From positions 1-24,113 of the forward strand of contig CAZOKP010000039.1 of NCBI GenBank assembly GCA_964580435.1: a stretch of DNA of 24,113 nucleotides, given 5' to 3'. The notes under the pieces were generated by a model. The model saw only the letters and a program-made list of their open reading frames with translations, was not told the origin of the DNA and did no database searches. The position numbers and the translations under genes were made by a program. The stretch is from CAZKEW01 sp964580435. GTDB taxonomy: Bacteria > Acidobacteriota > Aminicenantia > Aminicenantales > UBA8522. The stretch's first letter is position 1; each line of letters begins with the position of its first letter. Below, one piece after another: positions 16,035-22,901 of the stretch.

Positions 16035-16820
16035 ATGGACTTTCTGGAGAGCATTGTTCTCGGAGTCGTCGAAGGGCTAACTGAATTTCTGCCCATCTCC
16101 TCGACCTACCACCTCATTTTTGCCTCTCAATTGTTGAGGATGGGAGAGGGGGATTTCATCAAGCTTTTCAACGTCTTCATCCAGAGCGGCGCCATCCTGG
16201 CTGTGGTGGTTCTTTACTGGAAAAGGATCAAAAGGGACCGGGCGCTGGTCAAAAAAACACTCGCGGCTTTCATCCCTACGGCCATCCTAGGCGTCGTCGC
16301 GTACAAGACGATCAAAGAGGTATTTTTCGAATCTTATGCCTGGATGACGAGCATTTTTATTCTTGTCGGCGTCCTTTTTCTGGTCTTTGAAGGCCTGGTT
16401 AAAAGAGGCCTGATCCAGCCTCGGAAGCCGTTATCAGAGTTAACCTATAGGAACGCTATAATGATCGGGCTGGCCCAATCGCTGGCCTTTTTGCCCGGAG
16501 TTTCTCGGGCCGGCGCGGTGATATTGGCTATGATGGTCCTGGGCCACCGGCGGGATGATTCGGCCGCTTTTTCGTTCCTCCTGGCCATCCCTACCATCTT
16601 CTCCGCAAGCGCTTATGACCTCTATAAAACGAGGGCCGTGCTCTTGGCCTCGGGACCCCAGGCCTGGGCGCTTCTCGTCGGATTCATTTCGGCCTTTGCT
16701 GTCGCTTATTTTGCTGTTAAATGGTTCATCCGCTACCTGCAGAACCATACCCTGAATCTCTTTGGGATCTACCGGCTCGCGGCGGGCTCACTTTTGCTTC
16801 TTCTCCTCCTTCTGGGATAG
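16035..16820 (+). CDS. uppP: Undecaprenyl-diphosphatase, UppP/BacA family
   Basis: A 261-aa multi-pass membrane protein. UppP dephosphorylates C55-PP to C55-P on the periplasmic side of the membrane, recycling the lipid carrier for peptidoglycan and other envelope polymers; it also underlies bacitracin resistance. Catalytic block 1, EGLTEFLPISSTYHL, is at 13-27 (E13, E17, S23, H26); block 2, LPGVSRAGAV, is at 153-162 (R158). The proposed catalytic Glu, His and Arg residues are kept. Two positions differ from the usual consensus: Tyr25 replaces the common Gly of ISSTGH, and the second block reads SRAGAV instead of SRSGAT. The C-terminal helix FGIYRLAAGSLLLLLLLLG is normal. It stands alone, transcribed from its own promoter, between the pilus operon and a convergent DASS gene. 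No Shine-Dalgarno precedes the ATG. Confidence 0.92.
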   Translation: MDFLESIVLGVVEGLTEFLPISSTYHLIFASQLLRMGEGDFIKLFNVFIQSGAILAVVVLYWKRIKRDRALVKKTLAAFIPTAILGVVAYKTIKEVFFESYAWMTSIFILVGVLFLVFEGLVKRGLIQPRKPLSELTYRNAIMIGLAQSLAFLPGVSRAGAVILAMMVLGHRRDDSAAFSFLLAIPTIFSASAYDLYKTRAVLLASGPQAWALLVGFISAFAVAYFAVKWFIRYLQNHTLNLFGIYRLAAGSLLLLLLLLG

Positions 16821-16880
16821 AGAAGGGCGGTGAAAAGGGAAAAACGGCCTGTTCCATCCAGAAAAATTTACATTGGAGCG

Positions 16881-16898
16881 GAATCACCACGGTGATTC
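16881..16898. terminator. Stem-loop between convergent uppP and DASS genes
   Basis: GAATCACC-AC-GGTGATTC is a near-perfect inverted repeat (7-bp stem with a 4-nt loop, or 8-bp arms) in the 115-bp convergent spacer. On the minus strand a short T-rich run appears about 12 nt further on. It may act as a weak two-way terminator. Confidence 0.35.
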
Positions 16899-16935
16899 TC
16901 CCGATCAGAATGGATATCTGACTGAACCTGGCCGA

Positions 16936-18525
16936 TTAGGCTAATCCCAGCAGGGGGAGAACAAGCCGGAGCACCAGCCAGATTACCATTCCCCCAGTGA
17001 GACTGAGAAGGACTCCACCCCTGATCATCTTAGTGATAGGGACAAGGCCGGAGCCGTAGACGATCGCGTTGGGCGGGGTCGAAACCGGCAGCATAAAAGC
17101 CCAGCTGCAGCCCAAGGTTGTCCCGATGGCGGGCGGGACGGGATTGATTCCTGAAGCCTGAGCAAGGGAAATAACGATAGGAACGAGCATAGTGGCTGCA
17201 GCGGTGTTTGAAGTCGTTTCGGTCACCAAAATTGCCAGGTAGATTCCAGCCAAGGTCAGCGTCCACAGAGAAGTGGCCCCAAAGAGGTTCAGGATGCCGT
17301 TTCCCAGGGTCTTGGCCAGCTCGGTCTGGAACATAAGATTACCGAGCGAAAGCCCTCCGCCGAAGAGAAGGAGAGTGCCCCAGTCAATTTCGACGGCCTG
17401 CTTCCAGGACAGGGTGAATGTCCTCTTCTTCCAGTCGACGGGGAGGAGAAAGAGCAGGGCCGCAGCGATAAGCGCGGCTCCAGCCTCGGGCATTCTGGTG
17501 TTATAAATTTTGGAAAGAGCGGAATCTTTTCCCATGAAAAGGACCAAGAAACCGGGCAGAACCCATAAAACAACCGCGGCGGAAAAGGCTATGAAGGCGT
17601 TTTTTTCTCCGCGCTTCCACCGATCCAGTTTGGCCAACTCGTCTTTGACAAAGTCTTGGCAGCCTTCGATCCTGGCAACGTCAGGCTTATGCAACGAGAA
17701 CAACAGCGCGTAGGCCAGGAGATACATCAGCAGCATCGAGGGGACGGCAAACAGCATCCATTTGAAAAAGGGGATCTTAACGCCGGCGAAGCGCTCGATC
17801 ATGGCGATTCCGATGAGGTTGGGAGGAGTTCCTACCGGAGTTCCGATCCCACCGATCGAGGAAGCGTATGCCGCCATCAGCATAAGGCCCGTCCCAAAGC
17901 GAAGATTTTGCGAGGACACGGGTTTGCCGGTCTTTTTAGAAATCATCTCAGCCATGGCGGAAATAATCCCGAGTCCGATGGGAAACAGCATGGCCGTGGT
18001 CGCCGTATTGCTGATCCACATCGAAATGAAAGCGGACGTCGCTCCAAAAACAAAAAGGAGCCGCCCAGCGCTGTTCCCAACCCAGCGTCGGCACATCATG
18101 CCGTAAGCGAACCGCTTGTCCAGGCCGTGAGCGGTCATGGCCCGAGCAATCATAAAGCTGCCCATGAATAAGAAGATGACCGGGTCGGCGAAGGGTGCAA
18201 AAGCTGTTTTGGCGTCGGCGACGCCGAACAGAATGCAGAGGACGGTTCCGAGAACGGCCGTCGCAGGAAGAGGAATCGGCTCAGTAATCCACCATGTAAT
18301 AACCCAGCCGATGACTGCGGCAAGTGTATGGGCGCTTGCGCTAAGATTGGGCAATGGCAATAAATAGATAGTCAGGAAGATCAGCGGTCCCAGGAACAGC
18401 CCGATAGTCCGCCTAAAGTGTTCGAACCGTGTCTCCGCCCCTGAAAAGCTTTCCCTGAGCTCCGAAGATGCTCCGAGTTCGTCGGCGCCGGAGTTTTTCA
18501 CTTCTCTGCCACTCTTTTCCGTCAT
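16936..18525 (-). CDS. DASS-family (SLC13-like) sodium/anion symporter
   Basis: A 529-aa inner-membrane protein of the divalent anion:Na+ symporter family, which moves di- or tricarboxylates, sulfate or phosphate. The two SNT motifs that form the substrate and Na+ sites are present: WISNTATTAM (SNT 172-174) and TTSNTAAATML near residue 445. Each is followed by a hairpin with the family's GTPPN or TPPN turn (IGTPVGTPPNLIG; VSTPPNAIVYGSG). The N-terminal ~38 residues are hydrophilic, then about 11-12 hydrophobic segments follow with a charged cytoplasmic loop (HKPDVARIEGCQDF, DRWKRGEKN) between the two halves. The substrate cannot be set from the sequence; dicarboxylate is most likely given the bacterial relatives (SdcS/VcINDY type). 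It is a single gene, divergent from cstA with its own promoter. The Shine-Dalgarno is weak (TGAGG, 13 nt upstream). Confidence 0.9.
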   Translation of the reverse strand: MTEKSGREVKNSGADELGASSELRESFSGAETRFEHFRRTIGLFLGPLIFLTIYLLPLPNLSASAHTLAAVIGWVITWWITEPIPLPATAVLGTVLCILFGVADAKTAFAPFADPVIFLFMGSFMIARAMTAHGLDKRFAYGMMCRRWVGNSAGRLLFVFGATSAFISMWISNTATTAMLFPIGLGIISAMAEMISKKTGKPVSSQNLRFGTGLMLMAAYASSIGGIGTPVGTPPNLIGIAMIERFAGVKIPFFKWMLFAVPSMLLMYLLAYALLFSLHKPDVARIEGCQDFVKDELAKLDRWKRGEKNAFIAFSAAVVLWVLPGFLVLFMGKDSALSKIYNTRMPEAGAALIAAALLFLLPVDWKKRTFTLSWKQAVEIDWGTLLLFGGGLSLGNLMFQTELAKTLGNGILNLFGATSLWTLTLAGIYLAILVTETTSNTAAATMLVPIVISLAQASGINPVPPAIGTTLGCSWAFMLPVSTPPNAIVYGSGLVPITKMIRGGVLLSLTGGMVIWLVLRLVLPLLGLA

Positions 18526-18558
18526 GAAAACGCGGCCTCAGGAGGGTTAAGGCACGGA

Positions 18559-18587
18559 ATCGTAGCATAAGAAGCCTGCACTGACAA
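18559..18587 (-). promoter_or_regulatory. Promoter of the DASS symporter gene
   Basis: On the minus strand: TTGTCA (18587-18582), 17-bp spacer, TACGAT (18564-18559). It is one mismatch from the -35 consensus and two from the -10. RNA would start about 27 nt before the ATG at 18525. Confidence 0.6.
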
Positions 18588-18600
18588 GCACGAACAGGGT

Positions 18601-18624
18601 TCGTCCCCAGCGAGGACTCGTCCC
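18601..18624. repeat. Direct repeat TCGTCCC between divergent promoters
   Basis: TCGTCCC occurs at 18601-18607 and 18618-18624, start to start 17 bp. The pair lies between the -35 boxes of the DASS and cstA promoters and could be a regulator site. The repeat is short and may be chance. Confidence 0.25.
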
Positions 18625-18632
18625 GGAGTTTT

Positions 18633-18661
18633 TTGACAAGAAAAATATGCTGTGCTAAAGT
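18633..18661 (+). promoter_or_regulatory. Promoter of the cstA operon
   Basis: TTGACA (18633-18638), 17-bp spacer, TAAAGT (18656-18661; two mismatches). The -35 is perfect. The expected leader is about 53 nt to the cstA ATG. No CRP-type site is evident. Confidence 0.6.
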
Positions 18662-18720
18662 GGTCATCCGTTTTTTAGCGAGGATTTGTCTCTCCTGTTG
18701 TCTGGAGTGCGGAGCAGACT

Positions 18721-20469
18721 ATGAATGTCCTGGTGATCTTGGCCGTTGCCGCAGCCGCGTTTGGCCTCGCCAGCCGCTTCTATTCCCGCTACATTGCCCG
18801 CATTCTCGGCGAAGATCCCAATCATCTGACTCCCGCCATTACATGCTCTGACGGCCGGGATTACGTCCCGACAAAATCCTATGTCGTCTTCGCCCATCAT
18901 TTTGCCGCCATTGCTGGCGCGGGCCCCATCCTCGGTCCGACCATGGCCGTCCTCTACGGCTTCGTTCCCGCCTGGCTCTGGCTTGTTTTCGGAGCAATTT
19001 TCATCGGCGCCGTCCACGATTTCACGGCCCTCTTTGTCAGCATGCGCGAAGGCGGCAAGTCCATGGCCGAGGTGGCGCGCAAAACGCTGGGGCAATCCGG
19101 GTTCAACCTCTTCATCGGGTTCACCATTGTCATGATCGTCCTGGTCACATCCTCCTTCCTGAGCGCCACGTCCATTTCGCTGACCTCTCTCTGGCCCCTG
19201 AGTAAGCTCGGCGCCGTCGAGGGGCAGACGTTCCTCAAGACCGTTGTCAAGGACGGCGTCGTACTGGGACGGATCGGCGGGATCGCCTCGATGTCAGTGA
19301 TCGTTATCACGCTGAGCTCGCCGTTTTTGGGCTGGCTGATCTTCAAGAAAAAGATCAAGACGATATTGGCTTATTTGATCGCTGCGGCAATCTGCGTCAG
19401 CTCCGTCCTGTTCGGCATCGCTTTCCCGGTCACACTGGCACCGTCGACCTGGATGGTTATCATTTCCTTCTATGTCCTTTTTGAAGCGGGCATGCCGGTC
19501 TGGCTGATCCTCCAGCCGCGGGATTTCATCAATGTGCAAATCCTCTATGGCGGCATCGGCTTAATGATCGTCTCTCTCTTTGCCGGAGGAATCGGGGGTC
19601 TCTCTGTGACCATCCCCAGTTTCAACCTCAAAGAAGGCGTCGAGCATTTGGGGTTGATCTGGCCGATGATGTTCTGCACGATTGCCTGCGGTGCGATCTC
19701 CGGGTTCCATTCTCTGGTCGCCGGAGGGACAACATGCAAGCAGCTTTCCCGCGAGACCGATGCGCGGCGTGTCGGCTACAACGCCATGCTGCTGGAGTCC
19801 ATCCTGGCAGTATGCGTCCTCCTGGCGGTCGGCGCGGCCATGAGCTTTGCCGACTACAAATCCGTTGTCTGGCCGTCCGACCCGGCGGTCATGTCGAATC
19901 CTATTCTCGGGTTTTCCCTGGCGGCAGGCCATCTTTTTAATCTCGCCCTCGGCATCCCCGTCGCTCTGGGCTCCGTCTTTGGGATTCTCCTTGTTGAGGG
20001 ATTTGTCGTGACGACACTGGTCGCTGCCGTCAGGCTCAACCGCTATTTATTCGAAGAGCTCTGGACCATCCTGTTCAAGAACCCGCCCAAGCTGCTTAAA
20101 AATTATTGGGTCAATGCCGCTCTCTCCGTCTTATTGATGTGGATTCTCGCCTATTCCAACGCGTTCAGTTCCCTTTGGCCGATCTTCGGCACCGCCAATC
20201 AACTTCTGGCAGCACTGGCGCTGCTGGCTGTTTCCGGGTGGCTGCTTTTGAGGAAAAAGAAAAATTTCTTCACTCTGATTCCGGCGGTTTTCATGATCAT
20301 AACGACTATCGCTTCGCTCCTGATCCTGCTGGCGAATTATTACCGTAACAGGAATTATATTCTTATCGTCGCCGACCTGCTCCTTCTCGTCCTTTCGGGG
20401 GGAGTGGTCTGGCTTGTTTTGAAAAGATTTCTCGGACCCAGGGAAATGCCTGCCAATACGCCGGCCTGA
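18721..20469 (+). CDS. cstA: CstA-family transporter (carbon starvation protein A)
   Basis: A 582-aa inner-membrane protein with many TM segments. The CstA signatures are exact: SDGRDYVPTKSYVVFAHHFAAIAGAGPILGP (split here across residues 43-73) and FIGAVHDFTALFVSMREGG. The internal GAISGFHSLVAGGTTCKQL block near 335 is also present. The family was first linked to peptide uptake under carbon starvation; E. coli CstA and BtsT are now known as pyruvate transporters. At 582 aa it is shorter than the ~700-aa E. coli form but matches the short class common in other phyla. GGAG sits 6 nt before the ATG. It is the first gene of a four-gene transport operon, 31 bp before a small membrane-protein gene. 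Peptide or pyruvate transport is inferred from the family only. Confidence 0.92.
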   Translation: MNVLVILAVAAAAFGLASRFYSRYIARILGEDPNHLTPAITCSDGRDYVPTKSYVVFAHHFAAIAGAGPILGPTMAVLYGFVPAWLWLVFGAIFIGAVHDFTALFVSMREGGKSMAEVARKTLGQSGFNLFIGFTIVMIVLVTSSFLSATSISLTSLWPLSKLGAVEGQTFLKTVVKDGVVLGRIGGIASMSVIVITLSSPFLGWLIFKKKIKTILAYLIAAAICVSSVLFGIAFPVTLAPSTWMVIISFYVLFEAGMPVWLILQPRDFINVQILYGGIGLMIVSLFAGGIGGLSVTIPSFNLKEGVEHLGLIWPMMFCTIACGAISGFHSLVAGGTTCKQLSRETDARRVGYNAMLLESILAVCVLLAVGAAMSFADYKSVVWPSDPAVMSNPILGFSLAAGHLFNLALGIPVALGSVFGILLVEGFVVTTLVAAVRLNRYLFEELWTILFKNPPKLLKNYWVNAALSVLLMWILAYSNAFSSLWPIFGTANQLLAALALLAVSGWLLLRKKKNFFTLIPAVFMIITTIASLLILLANYYRNRNYILIVADLLLLVLSGGVVWLVLKRFLGPREMPANTPA

Positions 20470-20500
20470 CCCGGAGGGCAGAGAGAGGAGGCCCAGGAAT

Positions 20501-20776
20501 ATGTTCAAAGAGTCTGATGAAGCCAGGACACCCTTTAGAGACGTTATCTTAGAGGCAATAAAGGGGATAAAAAGCGAGATTCTGCTCTATGGAATTATTG
20601 TAGCCGGGATGTTCATCGGCGCCGCTTCCTTGGGAATAGAGATCCTGAGAGAGTTGAAATGGCCACTTCTCGTCGTTTTCACCCTAGCCCTTGTGGCCTA
20701 CTTTTTTTTCGGCGCCATCCCCCGGGCCAAACGGCGACTAAAAAGCTTGCCCGAAGACAAAGGATTGCCGAAATAG
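20501..20776 (+). CDS. Small two-TM membrane protein of unknown function
   Basis: A 91-aa protein I do not recognise. Residues 1-26 are charged (MFKESDEARTPFRD, EAIKGIKSE). Hydrophobic segments span 27-48 and 53-73 with a short GIEILRELKW link. The tail 75-91 is basic to mixed (RAKRRLKS, EDKG), so both ends are probably cytoplasmic. A strong GAGGAGG Shine-Dalgarno lies 9 nt before the ATG. The gene is wedged between cstA (31 bp) and the SSS symporter (18 bp). That suggests an accessory or stabilising subunit for one of these transporters, but nothing in the sequence proves it. It is not the cytosolic YbdD/YjiX type of partner that accompanies cstA in enterics. Confidence 0.8.
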   Translation: MFKESDEARTPFRDVILEAIKGIKSEILLYGIIVAGMFIGAASLGIEILRELKWPLLVVFTLALVAYFFFGAIPRAKRRLKSLPEDKGLPK

Positions 20777-20794
20777 AAAGGAAAGGAAAAAAGC

Positions 20795-22417
20795 ATGGGT
20801 CCAGTGATCAGCCTGCATCTTATTGATTACGCGATCATCGCGGGATACATCCTGGTCATGGTCGTGGTGGGATATTCGCTCAAGAAGTACATGCGCACGG
20901 GCGAGGATTTCTTCCTTTCGGGAAGGTCGCTCCCCGGCTGGATAACGGGGCTGGCTTTTCTTTCGGCCAATCTTGGAGCGCTCGAGGTCATCGGCATGGT
21001 CGCCAATTCGGCAAAGTATGGAATCATGACCGTGCACTTTTACTGGGTCGGCGCTATCCCGGCCATGATCTTCTTAGGCATCTTCATGATGCCCTTTTAT
21101 TACGGAAGCCGAGTCAAGACCGTTCCGGAATATCTGAAGCTCAGGTATAACGAAGCCACGCGCGGCCTGAACGCTATTTCCTTCGCCATCATGACCGTGC
21201 TCATGAGCGGGGTCAGCCTCTACGCCATGGCCCTTCTCTTCAAATTGATGCTGGGCTGGTCACTCACGGGGAGCATCCTTTTTGCCGCTGTCGTGGTCCT
21301 GCTTTATGTTTTCTGGGGCGGGCTTTCCTCCTCCATCTACAACGAGGTCATCCAGTTTTTTCTCATCTGGCTCGGTCTCCTCCCGGTTGTTTTTCTGGGT
21401 CTGAAGAACACTGGTGGTTTGGCAGGCCTAGCCAAGAAGCTTCCTGAGGCCTTCCTGCATTCCTGGAAGTATCTCGGAAGCGCCGCGCAAAATCCGTTGG
21501 GGATTGAATGGATGGGGGTTATCCTGGGGCTTGGGTTTGTCCTCTCGTTCGGCTATTGGACGACGGATTTCCTGGTTGTCCAGCGGGCCCTGGCCTCGAA
21601 GAATCTGGCGGCATCCCGCATGACGCCGATCATCGCCTCCTTTCCGAAGATGCTCGTCCCGATTATCGTGGTCATTCCCGGGCTTGTCGCGGTGGCCGTC
21701 CTGCCTGAACTCAGCCAGTCGGGCGCGCAGACCGGAGAATACAATTCGGCCTTGATCTTGCTGATGTCTCATTTGCTGCCCAACGGCGTTCTCGGCCTGG
21801 CCATCACGGCGCTGCTGGCGAGCTTCATGTCCGGGATGGCCGGAAACGTAACCGCCTTCAACACGGTCTGGACTTACGATATTTACGGGACATACATCAA
21901 GAAGGGGAGGCCTGACAAGCACTATTTGAACGTTGGCAAGTACACCACCGTTGCCGGAGTCCTCATGAGTGTCGGGACAGCCTATATTGTTCAATCCTTT
22001 CCCAACCTCATGGACTATATGCAGCTTATCTTTTCTTTCTTCAATGCGCCCCTGTTTGCGACGTTCCTGTTGGGCATGTTCTGGAGGGGAGCGACGCCCT
22101 GGGGCGGATTCTTTGGGCTACTATCGGGAATAGGCGTCGCCGCCGGGCATTATGTCCTTTACAAGACCGGTGTCCTTCATTACACGAGCGAGATGGGAGC
22201 CAATTTTTACCAGGCCTGGTGGGCCTGGCTGACGGATTTTGTCGTGACCATCGGCGTCAGCCTCTTCACCAAGAAGAAGGCGGTATCGGAGCTCAGCGGT
22301 CTGGTGTATGGCCTTTCTCCTAAAGAAAAAGGCGCCATCAAATTTTATCTGCGGCCCGAGGTCTGGGGTTCGGTGGCGCTCATCGCCACTTTGGCCCTCA
22401 ATATCATCTTTTGGTGA
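20795..22417 (+). CDS. Sodium:solute symporter (SSS/SLC5 family)
   Basis: A 540-aa inner-membrane protein with the LeuT-type SSS fold. The first TM reads LIDYAIIAGYILVMVVVGY. The family block EDFFLSGRSLPGW is at 37-49, followed by LSANLGALEVIGM. The conserved loop RVKTVPEYLKLRY is at 106-118. Further on comes the unwound-helix region SLYAMALLFKLMLG and about 13 hydrophobic segments, with FNTVWTYDIYGTYIKKGRPDKHYLNVGKY-type loop residues in the middle (split). The substrate is not predictable; sugars, carboxylates and amino acids are all known for SSS. AAGGAAAGGA precedes the ATG. It follows the 91-aa membrane protein by 18 bp and is followed by a 75-aa membrane protein, making one operon with cstA. 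Confidence 0.93.
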   Translation: MGPVISLHLIDYAIIAGYILVMVVVGYSLKKYMRTGEDFFLSGRSLPGWITGLAFLSANLGALEVIGMVANSAKYGIMTVHFYWVGAIPAMIFLGIFMMPFYYGSRVKTVPEYLKLRYNEATRGLNAISFAIMTVLMSGVSLYAMALLFKLMLGWSLTGSILFAAVVVLLYVFWGGLSSSIYNEVIQFFLIWLGLLPVVFLGLKNTGGLAGLAKKLPEAFLHSWKYLGSAAQNPLGIEWMGVILGLGFVLSFGYWTTDFLVVQRALASKNLAASRMTPIIASFPKMLVPIIVVIPGLVAVAVLPELSQSGAQTGEYNSALILLMSHLLPNGVLGLAITALLASFMSGMAGNVTAFNTVWTYDIYGTYIKKGRPDKHYLNVGKYTTVAGVLMSVGTAYIVQSFPNLMDYMQLIFSFFNAPLFATFLLGMFWRGATPWGGFFGLLSGIGVAAGHYVLYKTGVLHYTSEMGANFYQAWWAWLTDFVVTIGVSLFTKKKAVSELSGLVYGLSPKEKGAIKFYLRPEVWGSVALIATLALNIIFW

Positions 22418-22444
22418 TTCATTGGGTGAAATCGGGAGTGTGAA

Positions 22445-22672
22445 ATGGAAGAAAACAAAAAAGCGCATCTCCTGGACCTGAAATTGCCCCTGGGTGGACT
22501 GCTGAGTTTTTATGGGTTGATCCTGGTCCTATTCGGACTTCTTTCGGGAAAAGAATCCTACGAAAAGTCTTTCGGAATAAACGTCAACCTTTTCTGGGGC
22601 GCTCTCATCCTGGTCATCGGCGCAGCCCTTCTCCTGTCGTCTTTTCGAAAGCCTCGGGCCGGCAAGCGTTGA
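22445..22672 (+). CDS. Small two-TM membrane protein downstream of the SSS symporter
   Basis: A 75-aa protein, function unknown. The N-terminus is charged (MEENKKAHLLDLK). TM segments are about 14-35 (LGGLLSFYGLILVLFGLLSG) and 45-67 (FWGALILVIGAALLLSSF), joined by a short loop, KESYEKSFGINVN. The C-terminus ends basic, RKPRAGKR, and both ends are expected in the cytoplasm. GGGAG lies 6 nt before the ATG. The gene starts 27 bp after the SSS stop. Small integral proteins of this size placed after SSS genes are seen in various bacteria, so a role as a symporter partner is plausible but unproven. It has no obvious similarity to the 91-aa protein upstream beyond its topology. Confidence 0.82.
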   Translation: MEENKKAHLLDLKLPLGGLLSFYGLILVLFGLLSGKESYEKSFGINVNLFWGALILVIGAALLLSSFRKPRAGKR

Positions 22673-22687
22673 GCACTGCTTCTGAGG

Positions 22688-22716
22688 TTGAAATAGGTGA
22701 GCGATTGCGGTATATT
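22688..22716 (+). promoter_or_regulatory. Promoter of tRNA-Arg
   Basis: TTGAAA (22688-22693), 17-bp spacer, TATATT (22711-22716). It has one mismatch in each box. RNA would start near 22723, about 17 nt ahead of the mature tRNA 5' end, so RNase P trimming is needed. The -35 box begins 16 bp after the stop of the 75-aa gene. Confidence 0.7.
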
Positions 22717-22739
22717 TTGTCTGCGTTTGAGCGGTTTGT

Positions 22740-22813
22740 GCGCCCGTAGCTCAGCTGGATAGAGCGACTGACTACGAATCAGTAGGTCGGAGGTTCGAAT
22801 CCTCTCGGGCGTA
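22740..22813 (+). tRNA. tRNA-Arg (anticodon ACG)
   Basis: A complete cloverleaf of 74 nt. Acceptor GCGCCCG pairs with CGGGCGT, giving a G1-U72 wobble at the end. The D-arm is GCTC-AGCTGGATA-GAGC. The anticodon stem is ACTGA/TCAGT with loop CTACGAA, anticodon ACG at 22774-22776. The variable loop is AGGTC. The T-arm is GGAGG-TTCGAAT-CCTCT and the discriminator is A73. The CCA end is not encoded and must be added. A34 is expected to be deaminated to inosine by TadA to read CGU, CGC and CGA. It has its own promoter upstream. I saw no duplicated 3' end elsewhere in the window that would mark an integrated element. Confidence 0.96.
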
Positions 22814-22901
22814 CTTGTTTTTCTTCGGTTTTCGATTCCTGTCGTTTAAGTCAAATTGGCGTTGTTATATATTCTCTGGAGGTGCGGACAACAAAAGTCA
22901 A

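Noticed and set aside
22740..22901. tRNA-Arg as an integration site of a mobile element
   Set aside because: No integrase gene and no second copy of the tRNA 3' end are visible in the window; flanking genes are housekeeping-like.
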